64,000 bases of DNA from Gemmobacter aquaticus. GTDB lineage: Bacteria > Pseudomonadota > Alphaproteobacteria > Rhodobacterales > Rhodobacteraceae. The DNA lies in NCBI RefSeq assembly GCF_007859075.1, contig NZ_VOAK01000027.1, forward strand, positions 62,001 to 126,000. The letters run 5' to 3'. This document shows positions 41,316-49,974 of the stretch, one piece after another. Each line of letters begins with the position of its first letter. Positions within the stretch are counted from its first letter, which is position 1. The notes below the pieces were generated by a model, which saw nothing but the letters and a program-made list of their open reading frames with translations, made no database searches and was not told where the DNA came from. The translations under genes were made by a program, and so were the position numbers.

Positions 41316-42134
41316 TCACTCGCCCAAGGCCTGGGCGGGGTCGATCCCCACCTGATCGCACATCCGCGCAACATAGGAGTTCTTCAGCGGCGGGTTCTGG
41401 CGCCACCATGGCTTGGTGCCATTGGTGTAGAGATGGACCGACACCGTCGCATCGGTGAAGTGCCCCTCAACCCGGCCATAGGGGTCAAAGAACACATCGT
41501 TCAGCTGGAATGGCACCGGATAAAGCACATCGGGCGTCATCGCCTTGTCATAGTCGCCCGACTGTTGCGCGAAATAGGTAAAGGCCTGCGGGCCAAAGGC
41601 CGTGCGCTCGGTCTTGTAGATCGCGGCCGCATGCGACAGCCCGCCCTTTTCGGTGTTGCGATCCATCTGCTTGCGCTGCTTCTTGCCCCACCATGCCGGA
41701 TAGTCCGGCAGGTTGTCGTAATAGTCGAGCAACATGTCCATCAACTGGCACTGCACCGGCAGGCCCACGACACCACAGTTCAGCGCTCCGCGCATCCCGT
41801 GGCCTGCAAAGACATACTCCCATTCATCGGGAAAGGGTTTGTGGCAGAAGGCATCGCAGTCGATCCACAGCGCGCCGGTCTTGCGGATCATCTTGTAGCG
41901 AAAGACGTTCGACAGGAAAGAGGCCGAAGTGGCCTCGACCAGCGCCATGTCGATCTCCATGATCTCGGTTGCGGGCCGGATCACCACGCCTTCGGGCGCG
42001 TTGGTCACTTTGTCGGTGCAGTAGAGCGTGACCGGATGACCGTGCAGCAGGTGGGACTTCAGGCAAAGCTGGTTGATGTAGTGCAGCTTTTCACCGATCC
42101 ACAGAGAAGCCACGGGGCGACGGTTCAGGGTCAT
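41316..42134 (-). CDS. GT32-like glycosyltransferase
   Basis: The protein has 272 residues. It begins VASLWIGEKLHYINQLCLKSHLLHGH, the usual opening of alpha-1,4-glycosyltransferase/GT32-like enzymes, and has FRYKMIRKTGALWIDCDAF with a DxD at D92/D94. Another feature is the conserved GALNCGVVGLP segment. Unlike the GT32 fusion at 28.6-30.1 kb, it has no extra domain. It is the first gene of the three-gene operon (GT32-like, FkbM, GT2 fusion). The 108 bp upstream hold no feature I can name. Confidence 0.82.
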   Translation of the reverse strand: MTLNRRPVASLWIGEKLHYINQLCLKSHLLHGHPVTLYCTDKVTNAPEGVVIRPATEIMEIDMALVEATSASFLSNVFRYKMIRKTGALWIDCDAFCHKPFPDEWEYVFAGHGMRGALNCGVVGLPVQCQLMDMLLDYYDNLPDYPAWWGKKQRKQMDRNTEKGGLSHAAAIYKTERTAFGPQAFTYFAQQSGDYDKAMTPDVLYPVPFQLNDVFFDPYGRVEGHFTDATVSVHLYTNGTKPWWRQNPPLKNSYVARMCDQVGIDPAQALGE

Positions 42135-42242
42135 GTCCGAAGATATCCGTTTTGACGGGAAGCGTTACGAGGCGTGCAGAATCCTCCTATCTGATCGGCC
42201 CACAGGTGACAACACGCACGGCTTGCGTAGGGGAAAAGGGCG

Positions 42243-43508
42243 TCACTCCGCCGTAACGGATTGCCCTTCCGCCACGCTGGCCTGCGGCAGAACCCCCGCC
42301 GCGATCCAGCCATCGATCACCGCCAGCGCCGCCTCGGCAAAGCCGATGTCGTTGATGTGGAACTCAAGATCCACCAGCCGCACGTTTGACGGGCAAGCTG
42401 CGCGCAACTCGGTCAGGAACGCCGAAAGACCCGCACTGTCCTGCAATGGGCCACCCTCGCGATCCCATTCATGCGCGCCCTTTGCGGGCAGAAGCAGCGT
42501 GACCGGACCCTTGGCCTGACCGATCCGCGCGATGATGGCACGGGCGACCTGCCGCCGCTCTTCCGCGCTCAGGACGACCGACGAAAGGATCCGGTTATGG
42601 GCGTGAAAGGGGCTGTCGCGAAAGCGGTCGGGCACCGGATGCCAGCCGACGAGGTCAACCAGATCATGGCAGCCGATCGAGACCACCTGCGGGATCGCCT
42701 TGCGCCCGGCGGCGGTCATCCGGTCAGGCCCCGCGCTGATGGCCGAGCCGAAGAGATGGTTGCCCACCTCTTGCGGGGCAAAATCCAGAACGGCGGCAAA
42801 GGCTCCCTCGGCGGCGAGGCTTTCAAAGGCCCGCCCGCCCATACCCGTCGCATGAAAGACCGCGACCTCGAACCCCCGCGCCTCGAGCGCGGGCTTCAGA
42901 TGCACCATATAGCGCAGGACGGTCTTGCCAAAGCTGGTCATCCCGATCAGCGGCCGGTCGCGGCGCGGGGGCTCGACCGCGCGGGCCGCGCCCAGAACCG
43001 CCCCCGCCGCCTGGCTGAGCGAGGCCTTGCAGATCGAGTTGAGTCCGTAAAGCCCGCCTGCCCACAGGATCATCTGCACATCCGCCGGGATCCGCTCTGG
43101 CGGGATCATGGGCGAGAAGCTGACGGTCGAGACGATGTATTTCGGCACACCAAGCGGCAGGGCCGAGACAAGATCCAGTGCAAGATCTGTGCCCATCGTG
43201 CCGCCCAGAACGATGGCGGCATCGATGCGCCCCTCGGCATGCAGCCGCGCGGCAAGACTGGCCGCACCGCTCGCCATGATCTGCATGGCGACATTTTCAT
43301 CCTCGGCCGCGATGGCCGCCGCAATGGACGATCCCGCCGCCGCCGCCACGTCATGCTTCGTAATGTCGACGGGAAGCGAAGGGTCACCCAGAACAGAGAC
43401 ATCCATCGCCAGAACCTCACCCCCCTGGCCAAGGATCACATCGCGTATGTAGCCAAGCTCATCGTTCTTCGTGTCCCATGTCCCGGCGACGAGGATACGG
43501 TTTCCCAT
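42243..43508 (-). CDS. UPF0261 / Tm-1-like ATP-binding family protein
   Basis: The protein has 421 residues and the UPF0261 hallmarks: ILVAGTWDTKNDELGYIRDVI, VLGGTMGTDLALDLVSALPLGVPKYIVSTV and later LIGMTSFGKTVLRYMV. The Tm-1 family includes a plant virus-resistance protein with an ATP-binding domain; the bacterial role is unknown. A good GGGAG site precedes ATG 43508. It is the third gene of a minus-strand set with an aldehyde dehydrogenase and an APC permease (57-61 bp gaps), so a catabolic role linked to an amine or amino acid is suggested by context only. Confidence 0.88.
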   Translation of the reverse strand: MGNRILVAGTWDTKNDELGYIRDVILGQGGEVLAMDVSVLGDPSLPVDITKHDVAAAAGSSIAAAIAAEDENVAMQIMASGAASLAARLHAEGRIDAAIVLGGTMGTDLALDLVSALPLGVPKYIVSTVSFSPMIPPERIPADVQMILWAGGLYGLNSICKASLSQAAGAVLGAARAVEPPRRDRPLIGMTSFGKTVLRYMVHLKPALEARGFEVAVFHATGMGGRAFESLAAEGAFAAVLDFAPQEVGNHLFGSAISAGPDRMTAAGRKAIPQVVSIGCHDLVDLVGWHPVPDRFRDSPFHAHNRILSSVVLSAEERRQVARAIIARIGQAKGPVTLLLPAKGAHEWDREGGPLQDSAGLSAFLTELRAACPSNVRLVDLEFHINDIGFAEAALAVIDGWIAAGVLPQASVAEGQSVTAE

Positions 43509-43569
43509 GTCAGTCTCCCTTTTGGGACCCCGGCCTTCTGATGGGCCGGTCAGCTCCCCTGCGTTGGTA

Positions 43570-45060
43570 TCAAAGCTGAATCCAGGCGGTCTTGAGGTCG
43601 GTGTATTTCTCAAGCGCGTGCAGCGATTTGTCATGGCCGTTGCCCGACTGCTTGACGCCGCCCAGCGGAACGGTCCCGTCGGAACCGCCATACGTGTTCA
43701 CATGCACCACCCCGGCCCGCAGGCCACGGATCATCCGGTGTGCCCGGCCAAGGTTGCCCGTCCAGACACCCGAGGCAAGACCATAGTCGGTGGCATTGGC
43801 AAGCTGCAGGGCCTCGGCCTCGGTCTCAAACGGGGTAACGGCCAGCACAGGGCCGAACACCTCTTCGCGAAACAGCCGGTGGCTGGGCCGCACGCCGGTC
43901 ACGATGGTCGGCTCCATGTACCAGCCGCCGGTTTCCGTCAGTGCCTGCCGGCCGCCGGTGACGATGGTGCCACCTTCGGCGGCGGCATCCGCCACGAAGC
44001 GCAGGTTGCCCTGCAACTGCTGCGCTGAATTGACGGCCCCGATCTGGGTTGAAAGATCCAGCGGATTGCCCAGCTTCATTGCCGCCGTGACCTTGGCGAC
44101 CTCGGCCACAAAGGCGTCATGGATGCCCGCCTCGACCAGCAGGCGCGACCCCGCGACGCAGACCTGGCCTGCATTGCGGAAGATGCCGGTTGCCGCCACC
44201 TTGGCCGCCTGTGCCAGATCCGGCGCATCGGCAAAGACGATGTTGGGGGATTTGCCGCCCAGTTCCAGATAGACCCGCTTCAGGTTCGACTGGGCGCTGT
44301 ATTGCATCAGGCGCCGCCCGGTTGCCCCCGATCCGGTAAAGACCAGCACGTCAACATCCATCGAGAGCGCCAGCGCCTCGCCCGTCACGCGGCCCGGCCC
44401 GGTCACAACGTTGAAGACACCCGGCGGCACGCCTGCCTCAAGCGCAAGCTCGGCCAGCCGCAGCAACGACAGTGACGCCGTCTCGGCCGGTTTCAGCACC
44501 ACGGAATTGCCCATGGCAAGCGCGGGCGCAATCTTCCATGCCCCGATCATCAGGGGGAAGTTCCAGGGCACGATGGCACCAACCACGCCCACGGCCTCAC
44601 GATGAACCAGACCCAGAACCGTGTCGGCGGTGGGCGCGATCTCACCGTAAACCTTGTCGATCGCCTCTGCATAGTAGCGGAAGGTTCCCGCAGCACTTCC
44701 CGGCTCGGCCTTCAGCGCCATGGACATTTCGGTGCCATTGTCGCGCACGCCCAGAACCGCCAGTTCCAGCGCATGCACCTCGATCAGATCGGCCAGCCGG
44801 TGCAGAACCCGTTTGCGCTCGGCCGGTGCGCGGCGCGACCAGCGGCCATCGTCAAAGGCCGCGCGGGCACTGGCGACGGCGCGGTCCACATCGGCGGCGC
44901 TGGCCGAGGCGGTGCGGGTCAATTGCCGCCCGTCGATGGGTGAAAGCACGGGCGTCGGCGCGTCTTGCCCCTCGACCCATGTGCCGTCGATCAAGAGGCG
45001 CCCTTCTGCAAGGTCGCGCGCGGCAAGGATGTCGATTTCGGTCTGTGCAGGGTTGGCCAT
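43570..45060 (-). CDS. NAD(P)-dependent aldehyde dehydrogenase (gamma-glutamyl-aminobutyraldehyde / betaine aldehyde type)
   Basis: The protein has 496 residues, the full length of the family. The catalytic Cys301 is in GQVCVAGS, the general base Glu266 is in YLELGGKSPN, and the oxyanion Asn is in VPWNFPL. The C-terminal FGPVLAVTPF and GGVKQSGNG motifs are present. The closest functional groups would be PuuC or betaine-aldehyde dehydrogenases; the exact aldehyde is not certain. It lies between an APC permease and the UPF0261 gene and likely oxidises an aldehyde made by the class III aminotransferase of the divergent operon. Confidence 0.93.
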   Translation of the reverse strand: MANPAQTEIDILAARDLAEGRLLIDGTWVEGQDAPTPVLSPIDGRQLTRTASASAADVDRAVASARAAFDDGRWSRRAPAERKRVLHRLADLIEVHALELAVLGVRDNGTEMSMALKAEPGSAAGTFRYYAEAIDKVYGEIAPTADTVLGLVHREAVGVVGAIVPWNFPLMIGAWKIAPALAMGNSVVLKPAETASLSLLRLAELALEAGVPPGVFNVVTGPGRVTGEALALSMDVDVLVFTGSGATGRRLMQYSAQSNLKRVYLELGGKSPNIVFADAPDLAQAAKVAATGIFRNAGQVCVAGSRLLVEAGIHDAFVAEVAKVTAAMKLGNPLDLSTQIGAVNSAQQLQGNLRFVADAAAEGGTIVTGGRQALTETGGWYMEPTIVTGVRPSHRLFREEVFGPVLAVTPFETEAEALQLANATDYGLASGVWTGNLGRAHRMIRGLRAGVVHVNTYGGSDGTVPLGGVKQSGNGHDKSLHALEKYTDLKTAWIQL

Positions 45061-45117
45061 CTGTCTTTCCCGGTGTGGCGCGAAGGGCGGCAGACCGCCC
45101 CTCGCCGGTTGACTGCG

Positions 45118-46587
45118 TCAGCGATGTTGACCAAGGGCGCGAAAGCGGATCTGGTCACGGTTGCGCAGGTTCCAGGCCAGGATCAGCCCCAGAAGGGCCG
45201 CCACGATCACCAGCGACGGCAGTGCGATCCCAAGCCAGCCCTGTGCCCCGGTCATCGCGCCGAACTGGCTGAAGATCAGAACAAAGAGGACGACAAGGAT
45301 GATCCCGCTGATCAAGGGCAGGATTTTCGTCGCAAGGATGCTTTCGCCCAGATTCCCCTTTTTCGAGAAGAAGCCGATCACCGCAAACGAGACGAGCCCC
45401 ATCAGACCCAGCACACCCAGGGTGCCAAGCTGCGTCAGCCAGGTGAACAGCTGCAGCACCGGATCAAGGCCGAAGCCCGCGAAGAGACCGATCACCAGAA
45501 CCGCGATCCCCGTCTGGATGATCGAGCCGATGTGCGGGCTGCGGTATTCGGCATGGGTCTGGCCCACGCGGTCGGGCAGCAGCCCTTCACGCCCGGCCAC
45601 GTATTTGTAGCGTGCCACGCCGTTATGGAAGGCGAGGACCGCAGCAAAGAGCGACGAGATGAACAAAAGCCCCATGATCGTCGGCACCGGCCCACCCACA
45701 TAGCGACCCGCCAGATCAAAGAGGAAGGTCGTCGGATCGGGCAGCGCGGCAAGCGTCGGCACCAGCTTGTCCACGCCCGCGCCATTGGCCATCAGCCAGG
45801 CGGTGGCCATGTAGAAGATGCCGATCAGCAGAACCGAGCCATAGGTTGCCACCGGGATCGAACGGCGGGGATCGCGGGCTTCCTCGGAATAGATCGTGGT
45901 CGATTCGAACCCGATGAAGAAGGCAAAGCAAAAGAGGACCGCGATCGACGGCACGCCCGACATGATCTGCGAGGGCGCGAAGGGCGCCATGGACAATGTG
46001 CCGCTGTCGCCGCCAGCAAAGAAGATCGCCGCGTTGATGATCAGCACGATCAGATATTCCAGCGCGACAAGGATCACGAGGATCTTGGCCGATAGGTCAA
46101 CCTGCCGGTAGCCCAGCACCGCCGTCAGCGCGATGAAGATATAGGACCAGACCCACCACGGCAGGGTCAGCCCCATGGCTCCAAAGGTTCCGGCCGAGGC
46201 TGCGCCCAAAAGGCCAAGGATGCCGATCTGCATACAGTTGTAGGACAGGATCGCAACCATGGCCGCAGCACCGCCGAAATGCCCGCCAAGCCCCTGCGCC
46301 GCAAAGGCGTAAAAGGCGCCGGCGTTGCGGACATGCCGGGACATGGCGACATAGCCGACCGCGAACAGCATCAGGATCAGCGTGACGATCCCCACGGCAC
46401 CGGCGACGCCTGCACCATTGCCAAGCAACATGGCCAGCGGCACGCCGCCCGCCACCGCCGTCAGGGGCGCCGCGGCGGACACCACGAGAAACATGATCGA
46501 TGCCGCACCAAGCACATTCGGGCGCAGCTGGTTCGAGGAAGCGGTGGCGCTTCCCTCTGTCTTGGCGGGCGCGTCAGAGATTGACAT
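45118..46587 (-). CDS. APC-superfamily amino acid/amine permease
   Basis: The protein has 489 residues with 12 or so membrane segments. The first helix region is ASIMFLVVSAAAPLTAVAGGVPLAML, with the APC glycine-rich entry, and further typical blocks are RNAGAFYAFAAQGLGG and IGFESTTIYSEEARDPRRSIP. It belongs to the AAPermease family (PuuP-like). It is the first gene of the three-gene minus-strand set with the aldehyde dehydrogenase and UPF0261 protein, and lies divergent from the IclR regulator. It probably imports an amine or an omega-amino acid. Confidence 0.9.
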   Translation of the reverse strand: MSISDAPAKTEGSATASSNQLRPNVLGAASIMFLVVSAAAPLTAVAGGVPLAMLLGNGAGVAGAVGIVTLILMLFAVGYVAMSRHVRNAGAFYAFAAQGLGGHFGGAAAMVAILSYNCMQIGILGLLGAASAGTFGAMGLTLPWWVWSYIFIALTAVLGYRQVDLSAKILVILVALEYLIVLIINAAIFFAGGDSGTLSMAPFAPSQIMSGVPSIAVLFCFAFFIGFESTTIYSEEARDPRRSIPVATYGSVLLIGIFYMATAWLMANGAGVDKLVPTLAALPDPTTFLFDLAGRYVGGPVPTIMGLLFISSLFAAVLAFHNGVARYKYVAGREGLLPDRVGQTHAEYRSPHIGSIIQTGIAVLVIGLFAGFGLDPVLQLFTWLTQLGTLGVLGLMGLVSFAVIGFFSKKGNLGESILATKILPLISGIILVVLFVLIFSQFGAMTGAQGWLGIALPSLVIVAALLGLILAWNLRNRDQIRFRALGQHR

Positions 46588-46617
46588 TGCCTTCCCCTTC
46601 CTGTTGGTTTATTATGT

Positions 46618-46630
46618 GAACCATCGGTTC
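46618..46630. promoter_or_regulatory. Inverted repeat GAACC-N3-GGTTC in the IclR/permease promoter region
   Basis: A short palindrome lies 31 bp upstream of the permease start and 88 bp before the IclR start. IclR regulators bind short inverted repeats in such divergent regions, so this is a candidate operator. GAACC recurs at 46678-46682. Confidence 0.4.
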
Positions 46631-46639
46631 TTTTTTAGA

Positions 46640-46666
46640 TTGACAGGAAGGGGTCTCTTCTGTCAA
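46640..46666. promoter_or_regulatory. Inverted repeat TTGACAG / CTGTCAA in the same divergent region
   Basis: Seven-base arms TTGACAG and CTGTCAA are separated by 13 bases. The left arm also resembles a -35 hexamer (TTGACA) for the IclR gene. It could be an operator overlapping a promoter; it is not proven. Confidence 0.4.
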
Positions 46667-46717
46667 CAAAAATACATGAACCGGACAAATGCCTTTTGGA
46701 CGGGAGCGCGAAGGCCC

Positions 46718-47527
46718 ATGGGAACAACATCCAAAGCCCTGACATTGCTGGACCTTTTCACCAGATCACGCCCGCAGATCGGGTTGTCCGAGCTTGCGCG
46801 CCTGTCGGGCACCAACAAGGCGACCTGCTATCGGCTGATGTCTGAACTGGTCGAACATGGCTTGGTCGAGCAGGTGGTCAGCAGCAAGGAATATCGAATC
46901 GGCCCTGCCGTCCTGCGCCTTGCCGCCCTGCGTGAGGCGACCGTTCCCACGCGGGAAGCGGCGCTGCCGATCCTGCAGGCACTGGCCGCCGCAACGGGCG
47001 AGACGGCGCATATGTCGCATCTGGTGGCCGGACAGCTTGTGACGCTGTCCTTCGCCTATCCGGCCGCGCATGGCATGCGCGTGATGATGGAGGATGCCGA
47101 CCGCCTGCCCTTCCATGCCACCTCGTCGGGCCATGCCGTTCTGGGCTGGATGGAGGATGCGGCGCTGGCGCGGGTTCTGGAGGGGCCACTTGCCACGGCG
47201 CCGGGGCTGGTGCCGGTGACTGCCGACGATCTGCGCGCCCGTGTTGCCGCCGCCCGCGCACGTGGCTGGGCCGAAACGGCAAATACCTTCGAGGCCGATG
47301 TCAGCAGCTTTGCGGTGCCGCTCTTTGATGCCCAGGGCCAGGTGCAGGGCGCACTGGCGGTTGCCGCCGCCGCCCCGCGGCTGACCGATGCGGCCCGCAT
47401 CACGATTCCGCGCCAGCTGATCGCCGCCGCACGCGAGATCATGGCGCTTTGGGGTGGGCATCCGCCCGCCGAGCTTTCCGCGCTTTGGCGCAAGACCGAA
47501 CAACCGACAGAAAAGGTGCAGGGATGA
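46718..47527 (+). CDS. IclR-family transcriptional regulator
   Basis: The protein has 269 residues. The N-terminal winged helix is KALTLLDLFTRSRPQIGLSELARLSGTNKATCYRLMSEL, and the C-terminal effector domain contains LPFHATSSGHAVLGWMED and SSFAVPLFDAQGQVQGALAV. Start 46718 has GAAGG upstream; an in-frame ATG at 46676 is possible. Its stop overlaps the aminotransferase start as ATGA, so it is cotranscribed with it. It is divergent from the permease operon. It probably regulates both operons in response to the amine or amino acid. Confidence 0.9.
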   Translation: MGTTSKALTLLDLFTRSRPQIGLSELARLSGTNKATCYRLMSELVEHGLVEQVVSSKEYRIGPAVLRLAALREATVPTREAALPILQALAAATGETAHMSHLVAGQLVTLSFAYPAAHGMRVMMEDADRLPFHATSSGHAVLGWMEDAALARVLEGPLATAPGLVPVTADDLRARVAAARARGWAETANTFEADVSSFAVPLFDAQGQVQGALAVAAAAPRLTDAARITIPRQLIAAAREIMALWGGHPPAELSALWRKTEQPTEKVQG

Positions 47528-48876
47528 AGGACGAGAATTTCCTCAAGGCGAACAATGCGCGCAGCCTCTGGCATCCGATGACCGCCCCGTCGGACAGTCT
47601 GAAGAACCCGCCTGCAATCATCGTCGGCGGGTCAGGCACCCGCATCCGTGATATCGATGGGCATGAGGTGGTCGACGGCGTCGGCGGGCTCTGGAACGTG
47701 AACCTCGGCTATTCCTGCCAGCCGGTGAAACAGGCCATCGCCGACCAGTTGGAGGCCCTGCCCTACTACTCGATCTTCCGCGGCACCTCGAATGACAAGG
47801 TGATCGAGCTGGCCGAAGAGTTGCGCACCTTCTTTGCCCCCGACGGGCTGACACGCGCATTCTTTACCAGCGGCGGGTCGGACAGCGTTGAAACCGCGCT
47901 GCGCCTTGCGCGGCAGTATCACAAAATCCGGGGCGAAGCTGGCCGGATCAAGTTCCTGTCGCTGAAAAAGGGCTATCACGGCACGCATATCGGCGGCGCT
48001 TCGGTCAATGGCAACGCAAACTTCCGCACCGCCTATGAGCCGCTTCTGCCCGGCTGCCATCATATCCCCGCGCCCTACACCTATCGCAATCCCTTCAACG
48101 AGAGCGACCCGGCGAAGCTTGCCCAGCTTTGCCTGCAGGCGCTGGAGGATGAGATCGCCTTTCAGGGCGCCGGAACCATAGCGGCGTTCATCATGGAGCC
48201 GATCCTTGGTGCGGGCGGCGTCATCCCGCCCCACCCCAGCTTCATGCCGGGGGTCGAGGCGATCTGCCGCAAGAACGGCATCCTCTTGATCGCGGATGAG
48301 GTGATCACCGCGTTCGGTCGCAGCGGCGCATGGTCGGGCAGCCGTCTTTGGGGCGTGAAGCCCGATTTCATGTGTACCGCCAAGGCGATCACCAACGGCT
48401 ATTTCCCCTTCGGCGCGGTGATGATCTCCGAAGGCGTGGCCGAAGTTTTCGAGGGCGACGAGACCGGCCGCGCGGCCATCGGCCATGGCTACACCTATTC
48501 CGGCCACCCGGTCGGTGCAGCCGCCGCGCTGGCCTGTCTGGCCGAGACACAGCGGTTGAACCTTGTCGAGAACGCCTCTGCCCGTGGCGCGCAGCTTTGG
48601 GCGGGGATCAACCGGCTGAAGGACAAATACACCGTCATCGGTGATGTGCGCGGCGGCCACGGCCTGATGCTGGCGATCGAGCTGGTGGGCGAGCGGGCCA
48701 GCAAAACTGCCCCGCCCAAATCGCAGCCCGGACAGGTGCAAGAGGTGGCCTACAAGGCCGGGGCCATGGTCCGCGTCTCGGGGCCGAACATCATCCTGTC
48801 ACCGCCCCTTGTTCTGACCTCGGCCGATGCCGAGACGATCCTTGCGGCCCTCGATGCAGGCTTCGCCGCACTGTGA
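47524..48876 (+). CDS. Class III PLP-dependent aminotransferase (omega-amino acid:pyruvate type)
   Basis: The protein has 450 residues. PLP-site features are TSGGSDSVETALRLARQYH, the central EPILGAGGVIPP, LLIADEVITAFGRSG and the Schiff-base lysine in CTAKAITNGYFP. The layout fits beta-alanine/taurine/omega-amino acid transaminases. It likely transfers the amino group of the imported amine or omega-amino acid to pyruvate, producing an aldehyde for the adjacent dehydrogenase. The ATG overlaps the IclR stop and its own stop overlaps the next gene's GTG. Confidence 0.92.
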   Translation: MKDENFLKANNARSLWHPMTAPSDSLKNPPAIIVGGSGTRIRDIDGHEVVDGVGGLWNVNLGYSCQPVKQAIADQLEALPYYSIFRGTSNDKVIELAEELRTFFAPDGLTRAFFTSGGSDSVETALRLARQYHKIRGEAGRIKFLSLKKGYHGTHIGGASVNGNANFRTAYEPLLPGCHHIPAPYTYRNPFNESDPAKLAQLCLQALEDEIAFQGAGTIAAFIMEPILGAGGVIPPHPSFMPGVEAICRKNGILLIADEVITAFGRSGAWSGSRLWGVKPDFMCTAKAITNGYFPFGAVMISEGVAEVFEGDETGRAAIGHGYTYSGHPVGAAAALACLAETQRLNLVENASARGAQLWAGINRLKDKYTVIGDVRGGHGLMLAIELVGERASKTAPPKSQPGQVQEVAYKAGAMVRVSGPNIILSPPLVLTSADAETILAALDAGFAAL

Positions 48877-49727
48877 GCGGTTTCGTCGCACTTCTGGGCA
48901 CGAAGGGCGGGCCGGCGATCCGGAAAGGATCGCCGATGCCCACGGCCTCGCTGCTGTCCCTCGCAGGGCAGAGCGTGGTCATCGACTGCGGATTGGGCGT
49001 CACACGGGGGCTGGCGGATCAGGGCTTCGCCCTGAAAGACCTGTCGGCCATCGTGATCACCCATCTGCACTCGGACCACTACCTTGAGCTTGGCGCGCTG
49101 ATCCACACGGCATGGACCGCCGGGCTGAAGGCGCCGGTCACCGTCTGGGGCCCGGCAGGTCTGGTACGCTACTGGCGCGGTTTTCTCGACGCGATGGCCG
49201 ATGATCTGGCCTATCGCATCCATGAGGAAGGCCGCCCCGATCTGGCGGGACTGGTGACGATCCAGCCCTTGCAGGTTGGCCAGACGGTGCAGATGGGTCC
49301 GATCAGCATGACCGTTGGCCAGTCGATCCACCCGCCACTGACCGAAACCTTCGCCCTGCGGTTTGAGGGTGCGGGAAAGACCGTGGTCTTTTCGGGGGAC
49401 ACCGCGCATAACCCGGCGCTTGCCGATTTCGCGCGCGGTGCCGACCTTCTGGTGCATGAGGCGATGCTGGCCGAGGGGCTGGAGCCGCTGCTTGCACGGA
49501 TCGGCAATGGCGACGGGCGGTTGATGGCGCATTGGCTGCGCGGCCATACGCTGGCCCATGACGCGGCAGCGGTGGCCAAGGCGGCGGGCGCCAAGGCGCT
49601 GGCGCTGAACCACCTGATCCCGTCGGATGATCCCGATTTCGGCCCCGAGGTCTGGGCGCGCTGCCTTGCGCCGCATTGGAGCGGCGCGCTGCACATCGGA
49701 ACAGACGGGCTGAAGATCCCGCTTTGA
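48873..49727 (+). CDS. MBL-fold metallo-hydrolase (RNase Z-like)
   Basis: The protein has 284 residues. The metallo-beta-lactamase motif is intact in VITHLHSDHYLELGALIHT (H-x-H-x-D-H), followed by VVFSGDTAHN and a late LNHLIPSDD. The short length and lack of an exosite arm fit small-molecule hydrolases of the RNase Z/ElaC branch rather than tRNA maturases. It starts with GTG overlapping the aminotransferase stop (GTGA), so it belongs to the same operon; its substrate is unknown. Confidence 0.9.
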   Translation: MSGFVALLGTKGGPAIRKGSPMPTASLLSLAGQSVVIDCGLGVTRGLADQGFALKDLSAIVITHLHSDHYLELGALIHTAWTAGLKAPVTVWGPAGLVRYWRGFLDAMADDLAYRIHEEGRPDLAGLVTIQPLQVGQTVQMGPISMTVGQSIHPPLTETFALRFEGAGKTVVFSGDTAHNPALADFARGADLLVHEAMLAEGLEPLLARIGNGDGRLMAHWLRGHTLAHDAAAVAKAAGAKALALNHLIPSDDPDFGPEVWARCLAPHWSGALHIGTDGLKIPL

Positions 49728-49734
49728 AACGGCC

Positions 49735-49766
49735 AAAGGCCCGCAGGGGGGAACCTGCGGGCCTTT
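49735..49766. terminator. Strong bidirectional terminator
   Basis: AAAGGCCCGCAGG and CCTGCGGGCCTTT are perfect 13-bp arms around a six-base loop, ending in A and T runs on the two sides. It separates the plus-strand MBL gene from the minus-strand DUF2783 gene, so it should end transcription in both directions. Confidence 0.9.
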
Positions 49767-49769
49767 GTG

Positions 49770-49970
49770 TCAGGCGGCCTCTGTGCCAGTCTCTCGCGCG
49801 AGCCGCATTGCTTCGGCCAACACGGCGTCATCACCGATATGGTTCATCAGGATCAGGATCAGCCGGGCATTGAGCGCGTGGCTCCCTGCCTCGTCCAGAC
49901 CCTCATGAGTGGCGATAAGACGCGCATAGCTTTCATCCGGTCGCGTCAGGTTCGGGGTGGTAATCAGCAT
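49770..49970 (-). CDS. DUF2783 small protein, possible coupling partner of the flavin monooxygenase
   Basis: The protein has 66 residues and matches DUF2783 (DESYARLIATHEGLDEAGSHALNARLILILMNHIGD). The start at 49970 is supported by AGGAG eight bases upstream and lies 4 bp after the monooxygenase stop, so the two are coupled. Small proteins in this position next to a flavin hydroxylase and homogentisate genes are reminiscent of the small coupling protein MhaB of the two-component 3-hydroxyphenylacetate 6-hydroxylase of Pseudomonas. Whether DUF2783 and MhaB are the same family I infer from size and context only. Confidence 0.8.
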   Translation of the reverse strand: MLITTPNLTRPDESYARLIATHEGLDEAGSHALNARLILILMNHIGDDAVLAEAMRLARETGTEAA

Positions 49971-49974
49971 TTGC

